Assembly (NCBI RefSeq): GCF_963678635.1
Contig: NC_087064.1
Location: 39,902,530 to 39,966,529 of the forward strand
Direction: 5' to 3'
Source: Symsagittifera roscoffensis
Taxonomy: Eukaryota; Xenacoelomorpha; Acoela; Convolutidae
Length of the DNA: 64,000 nucleotides
Below are positions 1 to 12,362 of the stretch, piece after piece. The stretch's first letter is position 1, and every line of letters starts with the position of its first letter. Below the pieces are notes generated by a model. That model saw only the letters and a program-made list of their open reading frames with translations, did no database searches and had not been told where the DNA came from. Position numbers and translations under genes: made by a program.

Positions 1-44
1 GTTGCATCAAAGTGGCGTATAAAGCGTCTAGTTTTTTTTTTAGT

Positions 45-150
45 TTTTAAAATCGATTCAATCGTTTTTAAAAATCGATATCTATTCAAGCGTTTTCAAA
101 TTCGATTCAATCTTTTTGAAAAGCGATTCAACAGATTTAAAATTAAGCAT
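45..150. repeat. short degenerate tandem repeat (CGATTCAA motif)
   Basis: About four imperfect units of 25-28 bp containing cgattcaa followed by a T-run. Nothing else is seen in the first 354 bases apart from poly-T. Confidence 0.5.
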
Positions 151-354
151 ATAAGAATTTTGCGTTTTAACGCAAGGATGTTTCAACTTCCTAGTAAGAT
201 CCGTGAAAAACTTCTATAACTTAAAATAATGTGTCTGGCCCTAAGATATATCCCGCGCGGAGCTTCTTGACTTATGTCACGACTTTGAAAATCGAGCACT
301 TGCAGTTTTGCGACTGAAAATCTGCGGTCGAGAAGCAATTCTAAGTCAAGCCCA

Positions 355-965
355 ATATCAAAATAGACCCAATTTTGTTCGAAAAAGTCGAAACATATGT
401 CGAGAAAGTCGAAACATAACCAATTTCGGTCAAGAAAGTCAAAACATATCCAATTTTGGTCGAGCAAAAACATAGGTCAAGATAGTCGAAACATACCCAG
501 TTCTCGTCGAGAAAATCGAAACATAGGTCGAGCACAAAGTCGAAACAGGTTGGGAAAGTCAAAACATACCCAATTTTGGTCGCGAAAGTCGAAGCATAGG
601 TCCAGCACAAAGTCAAAACATAGGTAGAAAAAGTCGAAACATACTAAATTTTGGTCGAGAAAGTCAAAACAAACGTCAAAAAAGTCAAAACACACCCAAT
701 TTCGGTCAAGAAACTCAAAACATGGGTCAATCACGGTCGAAACAAACCCGATTCCGGCCGAGAAAGGCGAAAAATATCTAAACTTGGTCGAACAAAGTCA
801 AACACTTTTTTTGTTGGGTCGAAAAATCGAAATATACCACATTTCGGTCAAAATAGCCGAAACCATACCAAAATTCGGTCAAGAAAATTGAAACTTTTCA
901 ATATTTGGTCGAGAAAATTGAGACAACCGATTTTTGTCGAAAAAGTCAAAACATAAATCGAGCAT
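355..965. repeat. degenerate minisatellite with alternating 21- and 30-bp units
   Basis: About 25 imperfect copies of ggtcgagaaagtcgaaacat followed either directly by the next unit or by acccaattttg first. The pattern explains the open frames on both strands here, which read as low-complexity CFDFLD-type peptides and are not genes. Confidence 0.85.
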
Positions 966-3238
966 GTCGACCCGCGATAAAGTTTCGGGTATGTATTGGC
1001 CCACCCCCCGCCTTTTTGAGAAAATTGAAAATCCTAGATTCGCCCATGGTTAGAACAATCGAAGAATTGCCCTCATGCGGAGTCTTCTCTGCGTTTCTGA
1101 CGTTTTGTTTCGAGTTCAAAAAACCAAAAACAGTTTTCTAAACTATTTGTTCTAATTATAAAATAAAAGCTAGTGAGCTTGGTCAAATACCAAATCACTT
1201 TTTGAATTTCTTGTTTGTAAGAACTATTTGTTTCTCTTAAAAACATGAAAATAAAAAATTTTTCTTCCGTGCATTGAAAATGGAAAATGGGGAGGAACTT
1301 TGAATTCGGGTGTTTTAGTTTTTTCTCTTTTGCTGATACCTGATTTTATATGGAAAACAAATAATCTTCGGGCCAGAATGAGTGATACATCATATTAAAG
1401 CTCTTACAGTCGAAATTCGAAACACGTTTAAAAATTCCCAAAATTTTTCGTCAGTGTCGAGAAAAACCGGTTCGAAATTTTTTATTTTTCGTCTTATATC
1501 GAGCGAATGGAGCAAGCGATCAGGCTTACAACAAAAGCGGACAGAAGTTATGCCTAATTTAAGACCTTAAAACTTGATTTTAAGCAAGTTCAAATATTTT
1601 TTAAAGTTTTTTTTAGTTTCTTTTGGAATCAAAATCTTCAAAAAACCCAAAAATTTTCTGCAAAAAATTTTGTAAATTTTTTTAATTTTTTTTAAAAATT
1701 TTTCTAGTCAACCTTCTACAAAAATTTTTGTCCAATTTGCCTTAAAAACTTTCTAATCAATAGTTTTCTAATGATTATGGTCAGAACGTTCGTTGCTACT
1801 CTCGGATTACCCGGCTGTCATTGTTTCAAAGTGCGTTCGAAAGGATTATTTGATTAGGTTCCGTGTCTGAAGGCAAATCTGGCATGGTTGATAGGAAACG
1901 AGGTCGCAGCAGCTGGAGGTTCTTTCCCGAATCGTTGCCCGCTGATTCTGGCAACAACAGAAGACTGAACAGGGACGCTACCGTTCACTGAGAAGCTGGT
2001 CTCGAAAAAAAAATTGACTAACTTTGTATTCAAATAAGAAAAAACTCATTTTAAGATTTCAATTGATTATTTTTGTCTGAGAAATTGTGGTCGGAAACTT
2101 TTGAACATTCTAAATTTTTTCCAATTATTGAGTTATTCGAACCGGACATTTTAACTGGCAAAATTTAAAAAATGATAATCTCCTATGAGGTCGTCTTATG
2201 AAAAAAAAACACCTAACTTATTTTTAACTTTGTTGGCCTTTACGTTCATCGACGTTTACGTTCAATTTTTACGTTAATCCTATTTTTAACCATTATGTTC
2301 ATCTAGGTAGTTCTTAAAACAAGATATCAGCAGTAATGTTGAACTAAAAACGTGGGTTCTGGAGAAGTTTTTATAAAAAAAAATCTCATTTCATAATTCG
2401 TTAGCCCATATGAGCAATAACTAACGCCATTTTAAAAGCCAATAAAAAACCATAAGAAAGTCAATTTCTGCAGTTTTCCCAGCATGCTTTTAAAAAACAG
2501 CTGACGTGGCATCCATTTTTACACAATTATAATATATTTTTGAAAAATTTTCAATTATCCATCGCCTAAACCGGCAAAATAGCCGACATCGCAAAATGCC
2601 TATTTTTCCAACCAAAACAAAAACTTCAAGATAAACAAACGGTGTCCTATTATTAACAGCCAATTTAACTTTGTTAAAATTACAATCTAGTCATTTTACT
2701 GCTAAACAAATTAAATCCACGACCAATTACCTCCTATTTTATAACTTTTACACCAAAATTGCTGCTGTATGAACTCCTATCACATCAAAGTTCATCCTGC
2801 AACTAACGCATACATCACAATGAAAAACTTGGTTTATCTCAATCATACATGCTAAAATGAGGCTTCACATGTTATTCAGGACTCTGATCGACGCTTGCGT
2901 AATTGTTCCGACTTTCGCAGAATGTGACAAAAAGTTTGTGATCGATCTTTTTCATCAGATAAATTTCGACTTTTTCTTAGCCTTTTTTAATGGAAGTTTT
3001 TTTTGGAAATCACCTGAAAGTTATTGTTGTCCCGAGCTCAAATTTAAAACGATATTTCACCCGTTACCATTTTTGCTAAATTTAGTCATTTTCAAAAAAC
3101 AACAAAGATAACTGGAAAAATACGCTCGTGCCAACTCATAACAGTTTGACGTCATATTTCTCACAAAAATGAAATTCAGAGAATCGTTTTATGCTTTCCT
3201 CAAACTAGAAACAATTTGCATCCACTTGAAAACAAATT
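966..3238. other. AT-rich stretch without a recognised gene
   Basis: Only short or low-complexity frames. Positions about 1270-1530 resemble 15310-15535 (shared aactttgaattcgggtgttt-like text, aaataatc, gtgtcgagaaaaa), an unnamed dispersed repeat. Around 2240-2300, acgttcat/acgttaat recurs several times. I see no exon. Confidence 0.6.
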
Positions 3239-3930
3239 GTGATTGAGTCTTCTTTCGAAATCGAGTTTCATTTCAAAACAAGCCAATTTTTAAAGCGTCA
3301 GGCCACGAATTTTTTTTCAATCAAAAAAAAAATTGAAAACTGGATTTGCCAAAATACCAAACACATAAATGTCGAGCATCTGCCATTACAGAAAAAAAAC
3401 GAACTGATAGAGACGGTGGAGAACAAAATCATGACATGGCAGAGAATGAAATGCACGAAACTTGATCAAGAAATTAAAATAACTCAACGAGAGGTATACA
3501 CCGATTGTCGTAGCTGCCAGCGCGATCTTGCCGATAGCAAATGGTTTGGGCACTCAGTTAGCCCTTACACCTTAAGACAAAATGTTTCGAACAGACATGC
3601 GTACACGTAGCAGCTAGATGTTAATATGCCACCATCACCGTTGGACGCAATTTCAAGATTCCCGAAGCTTTTGGAAATTTTATCCGGTATGACAGTGAAT
3701 CAAATGATCACGAGCAAATCATTTTAGCGGCAACTGATCACGAGCAGTCATCCCGAAACGCTCAATTTATTGGATTATTGAATGAATTTTTTGGTTGGCT
3801 GTCGGAAGCTTTAAAATTATGCCCAAATTGAACTACATTGGACAACAAATGCTGTCGAAGGATGGCGTTTTGGCATCCAATCATATTTCAGCGACGTATC
3901 ACGGAATTGTATGGTGCTTAACTGTTTGGA
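3239..3930 (+). pseudogene. possible decayed MULE-type transposase fragment
   Basis: A 123-codon frame (3239-3610) is followed by broken frames. About 200 bp later the peptide ELHWTTNAVEGWRFGIQSYF resembles the TNNAVEGWH block near the end of the MULE-like transposases common in invertebrates. Stops and frameshifts interrupt everything between. Only that one block is convincing. It could instead be chance similarity in AT-rich DNA. A MULE-type miniature element does occur in this window (50839-51282), so the family is present in the genome. Confidence 0.3.
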
Positions 3931-4395
3931 GTTAAAAGGGTAAGAAACAAAGAAGCCAGGCAAAACAAGATATTCTCAGCCAACGATAATCGCAGAACAG
4001 CTATTTTGAAACGATAAAATTTGAATTAAGTTTAAAAAAATTGAAAACCTAATTTTTGGTTAATTCGAAAAACAAGCAAAGCAAACAGCTTGTTTGCAAA
4101 AATTATGAATTGTATTTCACGAAAAACCTTCTTTTTATGATTTAAAAAAAACGTCCAGACATTATCATTCGGAACCACGGAGCATGGTCAGATAGTCCCT
4201 AATTCCGAAGAACAAAAATAACAAGATTTGTTCAAAACAATGACACATTTGAAAATATCAAACTTGACAAAGGTATCTCAATTGAAACAGGATCCAGTTT
4301 AAAGGGGGTGGGAGTGGATTTTGCGGTGTATACAATTTGGTCAAAATAAGGTTTTTAAGTGATTTGCGAGAGCTGAGAAAACTAATTTGGTCGAC

Positions 4396-4797
4396 CAGGG
4401 ACGGCTCCAAGATTTTCTCCAGGGTGAGTCGAAATTTCAAAAAGTTTTCGAAAATAGTGTCGACCTTTTTTCCAAATTGGATTTTCGAGCTCTCCCAAAG
4501 CGCTAAAAAGACTCTGCTTTGGCCAAATTGTCTGTGCCGCAGGCAAATTTTCGAAAAAACAGGCCAAACGCCGTTTTTAGGCACTTTTAGGAATTTTTTA
4601 CCAAAAAATCGCGGTTTTTAGGCACCCCCTTCAACTTAAGTACATATTGGCGCCAAAGGCGTGTTCCGAAAAGCTTTAGGGTTCGTCGGCCGAAAGTAGA
4701 TATCCCAAATTAGTACAAGGGGGTCTCTTAGGGTCGACAGGGGGTCGAATCCATGTGGAAAGAGCGTAATATTCCCCGCCCCCTAAATCCGCCCCTG
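4396..4797. mobile_element. hAT-type MITE with perfect 8-bp target duplication
   Basis: 402 bp. The left end is CAGGGACGGCTCC and the right end, read inward, is CAGGGGCGGATTTAGG. It is flanked on both sides by tggtcgac (4388-4395 and 4798-4805), an exact 8-bp direct repeat as hAT transposition makes. The inside has no transposase; the frames in it are shadows. The 3' third (tacatattggcgcc, ggtcg...) is shared with 50205-50572. Confidence 0.85.
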
Positions 4798-4805
4798 TGG
4801 TCGAC

Positions 4806-6235
4806 CTTAAATAAATTTTCCAAATTTTCGAAGGTTTAATTTCGAAAATGCTAGATCCAGTTCTTGTGAACATTTTATTTAAATCGAAATAAAAAAACAA
4901 CAAACAAATAATAACACGCTAGAAACAATTCAATTGGCAGTCTTAAAGTGTAATTTTTACGAAAAGTTTCACCAATTAAAAAAATAATTAAAATCACCTT
5001 TTTCTGCTAAAAACTTGAAGAGCTTTACTCAATTTTTTGACAGACGATTGCACCTTTGCCAGTTCTAACTAGAGAGTTCTACTTCTAATGCGTTCGAAAT
5101 TTGATTTCAATAATACATCCACAAAACGATAAACGCAATCTGAAAGTATTAGATTAGTGAAAAAGAAGTTCGAATAGCGACACTGAGCTCAAAGAAAACA
5201 ATTGAATATTTTTTTAGTAGTTTCCAAAAAAAATTGTGACCCTAAATCTCTTTGAATTTGCAAAAAAAGTTTATGGTACGAAGATGATTTTTGGTATAAC
5301 TAACATACGCCAGAAAAGAGGACTAATTTTTTTATTCTACTGCAAAATCATAAAAAATGTTTACATTCATAAGAAAAGTTGCCAATGAAGCACGAATCAA
5401 TTGAAAACCAAAAACTGATATTCTGAAAGTTTCCTCAGAAAACAACCAAAAAAACAACTTTGAATGTATGTCTTCACTTCGTTCATTGACACTTAAAAAA
5501 AGCAAGTCTCTTTTTTCAGTGAGAATTAGACTGCAAATTAAAGATTTCGAAACTTTCTCTTATAGATGAAAAAACGTATTGTTCTTTTCTCAATTAGCGT
5601 TCGAGAGATCTTTATCATGAATTTTTTTTTCATAAACTAGCTCAAAATCTTTAAACGAACGCAAAAAAAAGCAAAAAAGCCCGGAGTATGAATCCATCTA
5701 TTTCGTTTAGCGCATTGGGAATTGAAAAAAAATTGTTCTGTTCAAAAAATGTGCATTAGAAATTCACAATACATTCACAAACGAAAACTTATCATGATTG
5801 GGCATTTTATAATTTCAGCGCAGCTGTAGCCATTTTTGAAACTCACTCAAATTCTTTGTCGCGACTCTTTCAAGTCGTCCTTGACAGACAATGGTTCCTC
5901 TAGCCAAGGAATTTCGAATAAAAAGCTCGAAAGTTTAGAAGGACGACACAAAAAAACATGAACTTTTAGATAAAAGCTATTATTTTGTTCGCGATAGACT
6001 TTTTAAAGTTTTTCACGGAAAAAATCCGAAACTTAGCACGAACTTTAAGAAGTTTTCAAAGCGTTCACAGAAAACATTTGAAAAAATGTTAATTGCTTCT
6101 TGTGAATTTTGAGCTGACTCCGCAACAAGCCAGAAACAGAATTGTTTTCGGGATCAGAAACATTGCTATTTTTCTTTGATACTCTTTGCTGTTTTAAATT
6201 CCACGGACAAATAGCCTAACCACCGTATTGCTCAA
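4806..6235. other. AT-rich stretch, nothing recognised
   Basis: No frame with family resemblance, no clear repeat structure beyond A- and T-runs. Possibly old decayed mobile DNA. Confidence 0.5.
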
Positions 6236-6239
6236 AATC

Positions 6240-6490
6240 GCTCCAAAAAACAGGCAACAATGTGGAATCCACAACAAAACTTGTGGAATCCGCAACAAAA
6301 TTTGCCGAACCTGGAACAGTTTGTGGAATCCTCAATTAAATCAAAACATGTGTTATAGCTGTCGTGGAATCCGCAACTGTGAATGAAATCCACACATTGT
6401 AGACGGAGTCCGCAAAATGCAAACTGTAAACGGAATCCTCACTTGCGGAATTCATTTACATTTGCAGAATCCGGAACAACAACCTATATT
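6240..6490. repeat. degenerate minisatellite (GTGGAATCCGCAAC motif)
   Basis: About ten imperfect units of 17-25 bp built on gtggaatccgcaacaaa, degrading to the right (ggaatcctcac, gcagaatccggaac). Confidence 0.7.
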
Positions 6491-8024
6491 CGCTCGTTAC
6501 CGAAAAAATACCAACTTCCTCATTTCAAAGAAAAAATGATGCCCCAAAGATCTTTGAAATTACAAAAAAACTTAAAATTTACTTTTTTAGAGGAAATTAA
6601 CCCAATTTGAGAAAAAAAGTCAAGAAGTGAAATCTTATCGTTGGAAAATCTGGCAAGTAACTATCAATTTGAAACAAGAAGTCAATCACGTTTTTTTCTA
6701 CCTTTAAAGTTTTGAAATTTGATAGTGGAGTTTGCATTCCTTTTAACAAAAAAAGTTTTAAACTTAAAAAGAAATCAAAAATCAAAACGCGACAAAGTGA
6801 AATTTAAGATTCATCCTGAAAAACAACCGAAAAAAATCTTTACGACCATAAAAAAAATCAAAAAAACTGATTGTCAAAGTTCCAAACAATTGCCACCAAC
6901 GAAAAACTTAGTGAAATAGTAAGTAAAAAGTTCAGAAAAAATTGTGAAAATTTATCAATCTAACATAACCGAAATCATCAAGCTTATCAGGTACTTTTTG
7001 CAAAAAAAAAAATTAAAAAACAGAAATTTTTTTTTGCAATGTTATAGCTAAAAAATAAATATTCCTAAAGAACGTGCAGCAGTTGGCACCTCCCTTCGAA
7101 TACAGATTTTCTAAAGAAAATGCTAATTTTGTATTTAAAAAAATCGATATACTGAAAGATCAAGCTGTGTCATCATCTTGCATCAAAACCAGTTTTTATT
7201 GTTCAAATGTAACAGACACCAGCTACTTTGAGTTTCGAAGTTTTGATTCCCAAAAAGGCGCACAAAAACTACTTCACTCAAGTAAAACAAAGTTAAGATT
7301 TGACAGCTTAATTCTGTACGCCCACATTATTAGCTACAAAATTAGACCAAAAATTAAACCAAAAATCAAAAATTTAGGATCGGTTTATCTCGACACTGAT
7401 AAAATTGCTTCGAAATTTTTATATGTTGATCAAATCACGACTCAAAGCGCCTTAATATAATATACCAATTGACCCATTTCGATGAAAATTTTTTTTTTCT
7501 GATAACTAATTTCGCGTGGAAACAAAACAACACCGAATACCAAGTTCCTCTATATTTTTCGAACGGTCGAAACAAAATTAAACTGAAAAAGTTAAGTTTA
7601 GTTCGCGTAATGAGCAATCACGCTGTTCGAAAGTTTGACTTTATCAATTAATGCTAAATTGTTGGGAATATAATTTCAGTCAAAGAATCTGAACGAAATG
7701 CATTTACCTAAAACTGCCTATTTCGACAATGGATTTTATTTTTCGCTCATTTCCACATGGAAAAACCAAGTCAGAAAAATTAATTATTTTAAATGGTATA
7801 AATTTTGACTGATTAAATTGCTAAAGATCACCAAAATTGTCCACAATTTGGCATATCTTATAGTTCAGTTCGCACATTGAAAAACAATGATTTTGATTAG
7901 GATACTTCGATTCAACGTTGCAGACTTAGACAAATTTAATGCTCTCATGAAAACTGGATGTTTTTGTTGAAAAAAAAAAATCAAAATTTTGGAATTTCGA
8001 ATCTGATAAATTAGATGCCCTTTA
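6491..8024. other. AT-rich stretch without a supported gene
   Basis: Several open frames of 60-128 codons (longest 7074-7460) have lysine- and asparagine-rich, family-less translations and overlap frames on the other strand. I take them as chance frames. Parts resemble degraded M repeat (for instance around 6600-6800). Confidence 0.5.
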
Positions 8025-8412
8025 AACTCTTTGAATTTCTAGAATAATTGACAATTGGCGCCACTTTGATAACATCAACTCAACTTCAGAAAACTGGGTC
8101 AATAGGTAAGACTTTTTTTTAATCTTCTAGAAATCTAAAAATTCCACTTTCGAACTAGAAATAGTTCGTTTCTTTGCGCCATTTCCAATTTCGTATTTGG
8201 AGTGCTAATTACGTAACCTTGAGCAGATGGATTCCAATTGAACTCAAATTGAACTCAGATTCCAATTGAACTCAACCAAGTGAATATATACTGAGTGCAT
8301 TCATATATGCATTTATATGTATGAATGCACATCTGTAGTTAATAGAGCATTCCTGAATAAAAAAAATTACCAACACCTATCTAGGAGTTTTCACTACGTT
8401 GACTACTCCTAA
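8025..8412 (+). repeat. M repeat copy
   Basis: Matches the M consensus: gaatttctagaa, aaactgggtcaataggtaa, ending acctatctaggagttttc then cactacgttgactactccta. An internal palindrome (tgcattcata ... tatgaatgca) lies at about 8297-8330 and is shared with the copies at 10830-11115 and 40801-41271. Confidence 0.65.
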
Positions 8413-8729
8413 TTAAATAGTGAATTATTTTTGGATAAGCATCAACTTTCCAACGTCAAAAAAATCAATGGCCGCGAAGCACTTTGATACCCAGAACAAT
8501 TTACGATGGACACTTTTTTGACAAAAGTAACCCAACTTGCGAAAACTGGATCAAAAGTTAACATTTTTGTTTCCGCAGAAAAATCTGAAATATAAAACCC
8601 ATTTACGAAACTAGAAGATCATCACGTTTTTCGTGGCCTCCACACTTTTGCTGTTCGAGTGGGAAACAAAACTATAACCAACGACAGTTAAAAAAGTTTA
8701 AAGTGAGCCCAAAAAACTGGAAGTTTTTC

Positions 8730-9258
8730 AGCTTTCGAACTCACAGAAAAAAAAACAACGTTGAAACTCATATTTATTTACGATTGGCACTTTTTGCCTT
8801 AGATTATCCCATTTAGAGAAAACTTGATCAAAATAAATGAAGGCAAACTACATTATCGAACACTAAAAGCGACAAGATCACGATAAACTTGAATGATATC
8901 TAGTTTCTAATCTGGAATTCATTTTACTTCCCAGCAGAACTTAAAAATGCTTGTCGATCAAGTATTCTCTAAATGGGATAATCTAGTAATTTTAAGTTCC
9001 GCTGAAAATTCAGAAAAACACAGTCCAGTTTAGAAACTAGATGTCATTCAAGTTTATCGTGATCTTGACACTTTAGTGTTCGATAATGTAGTTTGCCTTC
9101 ATTTACTTTCATCAAGTAAATGAACTGCTCTTGAAAAAATCAAAGTCAAACCGCGAAAAATCAAACTTGAGCGTGAACAGGTTTTAAGACTTTTCGTGAA
9201 AAAACTGTCAAACAAAAAACAATCACGACCTATATAACATTATTCATTACATTGATCC
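8730..9258 (+). repeat. M repeat copy containing an inverted internal segment
   Basis: Begins and ends like other M copies (ending cacgacctatataac), but its middle (about 8830-8946) is an M segment in reverse orientation. The arms 8834-8946 and 8991-9105 are inverted repeats, and 8799-8829 pairs with 8957-8985. A further partial M copy precedes it at about 8440-8720. Confidence 0.75.
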
Positions 9259-10046
9259 CGTTAGAACAATATGTATTTGCACTGATATTGCATTCGACCT
9301 AAGAGCTTTGAGGAAATATATATTTTTTATGGTATCTTAAATTAATACAAATTATATGTGCTTGACTTATCATTCTAATATATCAAACACTTAATTAGGA
9401 ATGTAGAAAATTCTTGATTTGGAAATTAAGTTTAAAGGAAAAAGGTCAGATAGAAGTGTTTAACAAAGCTGGCCTCGGTTTAGAAACAAATGTAAGTGGA
9501 ATTTGCTCGGAATTTAATTGTGCGCCAGGTTGGTGGAAACCGCTATCACAGATGATGTCATGTTGATCTGCTTTTACGACTGTCTCTTCGTCTGAATCAA
9601 CTCTTGTGCAATTTCCAATTGCATCTGCTTCTCGAATTTGCACTAAAAACAAGATCCAATTAGGCACCAATTAAGGTGATAAACTTAAAATGATGCAAAA
9701 TAAATGCAAGTAAGGGACATTAAACGGGTGTTTTCAAAATGAATGACCCCTTTTGCAAATAATAGAGAGCCCACTGTTACTCAGAATTACTTAATTGGTG
9801 GGGGGGGGGGGGCTATCGAGGGTCTCGAATCTTCCTGTCAATTTTGATTACTATTTTGCCAACATTGAGCCAAAAAATTCTTGAACATTTCAGTTTATTT
9901 TCATCATAGTTTGTTCATAATTTGCAAAGCTGCAGCTTCAAATATCAAACCGTTTTCCGAATTTATTGCATCATACTTACCTATGAAAAAGGAATAATTT
10001 CTCACAAATATTTAAAGATTCAGAATCTAGCCGACGGACAATTGAA
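9259..10046. other. no gene recognised; poly-G tract
   Basis: AT-rich with a run of 13 G at 9800-9812. The frame at 9446-9670 (minus) has no family likeness. Confidence 0.5.
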
Positions 10047-10829
10047 AAAGAAAGAGTCAATGAACGCAAGGAAACAGTAAAGAATTTTTTTTGAAAAAAC
10101 TTCAAGTTTTGAATTTCAAAATAAAAAAAGAAGTGGCCTTAAAACTCTTGGAATTTCAAAAAATTAGCTCATCGAAAAATCGAAAAGAGCAATGAACGCA
10201 ATTAAAAAAAAACACTGACTTTCTTGAAAAAATCTCAACTTTCGAATTTCAAAGAAAAAAATAGATGCCATTTAAGCTCTTTGAATTTCTAAACAATCTA
10301 TGATTGGTGCTTCTTTGATAGCATGAACCCAACTAGAAAAAACTGGATAAATAGGTAACGTTTTTATTCCACTGGAAACCTAAACAAAGCTAACGAACAA
10401 ATGGAAAATAGTAATGAACGCAAGGAAACTGAAAAAACCTACTTACTTTTTCAAGACCTTTGTTCAACTTCTGAGCTTCGAAAAAAAAAGCCGTGGAAGT
10501 CTTTGAATTTATGATGGACACTTATTCGTTAAAATTAACACAATTTGAGAAAAAACTTCAATACAAAAAACTTGGATCTGACAATAAAAATCCAATTTCG
10601 AAATTAGAAGTCAATCACATTTTTCGTGACCTTTACACTTTTGCTGTTCAATAGTGGAGTTTGACTTCCTTTTAACAATGGAAATGCACTGAACTTTAAG
10701 ATTAATCATCATGAAAATCGCTAAAAAATCATAACTGAGCTTACACAAATTTTAAGACTTTTTCCTGTAAAAAAATTGAAAAAATCAGCAAGACCTATAT
10801 AAGAGTACCCACTACGTTCATTACTCTTA
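10047..10829 (+). repeat. M repeat, nested or partial tandem copies
   Basis: Three starts (gagtcaatgaacgcaagg near 10050, gagcaatgaacgcaa near 10180, agtaatgaacgcaaggaaac near 10400) and one end (acctatataagagtacccac then tacgttcattactctta). At least two copies are truncated at their right ends. Confidence 0.75.
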
Positions 10830-11115
10830 AAAAGTAAATTCCACTTTCGAAACTAGAAATAAATCACGTTTTTTCGCGCCATTACCGCTTTCGTATTTGG
10901 AGAGTGCTACTTACGTCACTTTCAGCTGATGAATTTTGATTGAACTCAAAAAGTGCATTTATACCTAATTGCATTCATAAATGCATCAATAGTATGTATG
11001 AATGCACATCTGTAGTTTAGACACTTTTGAGAGTTTTCCTGACAAAAACATAAACAAAAAAACTCGGCAAGACTTATATAAGAGATAATAGTCTTCAGTG
11101 CGTTCATTACTCTTA
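10830..11115 (+). repeat. M repeat copy, left-truncated
   Basis: Starts at aaattccactttcgaaacta, carries the tgcattcata/tatgaatgca internal palindrome (about 10970-11010) and ends cttatataagag...gttcattactctta. Confidence 0.7.
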
Positions 11116-11418
11116 AACAAATTTTCCTAGCAGCACTTTATGAGAAAAATCACCCTATTTGAGAAAACTGGAATATCACGTAGAGTTTTTGATTCGCTGG
11201 GAAATCTGAAGATTTAATTCCCCTTTTGAAAACAGAAGTTGATCACGTTTTTCTAGACCTTTAAACTTTTGCTGCTCGATTGTTGAATTTACCTTATTTT
11301 TAACAAAAAACAAAAACTGAAGTTAGAAAGAAATCAAAGGTCAAACCGTGAAAAAAAAATTGAAAACAAAAACCATCATGATCTATTTAAGAGTCTAAAC
11401 TACTTTAATCGAATCTTA
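11116..11418 (+). repeat. M repeat copy, diverged
   Basis: Shares ttgagaaaactgg, gaagttgatcacgtttttc, ttgctgctcgattgttgaat and the end gatctatttaagagtc, then a decayed terminus. Confidence 0.65.
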
Positions 11419-12022
11419 ATCCAAAGAGTTTTTACAATCGCAGACACGTTCTCCTTGACCGCTGGCTCTCGGAAAATTTTATTGAGCTAGAACTAAGCCA
11501 AACATATTTGAGTAGACGCCAAAGTGAGCCAAAATTAAATTGTTCATACGAAAAAAAAGTTGTGAAACTAAACGAGAGAAAAATGCGCCAACGCAACAAT
11601 AAGTGACTGATTTGATAAACTAACCGAAAACAATTTGAACCCAATTAAAATTAAAAAGAAAAAACGACATAGTTTAGCGAGAAAGCTGCAAAAACTCAGT
11701 AACTTTCCAAATGCAAAAAAATCTGGATGTAAAAATTTGGAATGTAATAAACTAACGTTGCATTAAGAAAATTAGCAAGTATTAAACTAAATTGCGAACA
11801 AATTATGCATTTCAAAAATCTCGCGAAGTAAATCAAGTTGGAAATATTCTGAAAAGGGATTTACATTATTCTTCTGTTTTATGAAACAAATAGCTTTTTC
11901 GGTACAATTGATAAAATGAAAAAACATCAATGTGTTAGCCTATTACTAATCAAAATCCAAAGAGCTTGGCAATATACTGCTAATACAGCCAACCGATTGA
12001 AAAGTGCCGCCAAAAAAGCACT
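11419..12022. other. no feature recognised
   Basis: AT-rich. In gene direction this is downstream of the ERG stop codon and may include its 3' UTR and flank. Confidence 0.4.
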
Positions 12023-12028
12023 TTTATT
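12023..12028 (-). promoter_or_regulatory. possible polyadenylation signal of the channel gene
   Basis: On the minus strand this hexamer reads AATAAA, 335 nt after the stop codon. The spacing is plausible for a 3' UTR, but the region is AT-rich and chance matches are likely. Confidence 0.25.
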
Positions 12029-12362
12029 TGCGACTGAGGTTAGAAAAATAGTTGCGTCGTACCATCACACTACGCTACGCTCGTGTAATAAATAAGTGGA
12101 ATATACAGAAAGAAATCAAAATTACTTTTGATATAGAACCAAAGATGATCTTCGCACCACTTGCGATACACAATAAAGCCCCAAAGTTCGAAAGCTAATA
12201 TAAAAGAAGTGAAAACAAAACTAATTCTGTTGTAAAAATAAAGAAAAATCTTATTGCACTTTTTATAGAATATTATTTCTTTAAATAAGAAGATAAGTTT
12301 TACATCGACTTTTTAAAGTTGGCTGTCGACACGCAATAACAAGTAATAATTACATACAAAAT

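Noticed and set aside
355-965. Possible CRISPR array
   Set aside because: Repeats are degenerate, spacers are not unique and the genome is animal; it is a minisatellite.
2857-3111. 84-codon frame as a small membrane protein
   Set aside because: Phe-rich translation typical of poly-T DNA; no conserved feature.
7074-7460. 128-codon plus-strand frame as a gene
   Set aside because: Lys/Asn/Ile-rich, no family likeness, no splice or promoter context, and it lies in AT-rich repeat-like DNA.
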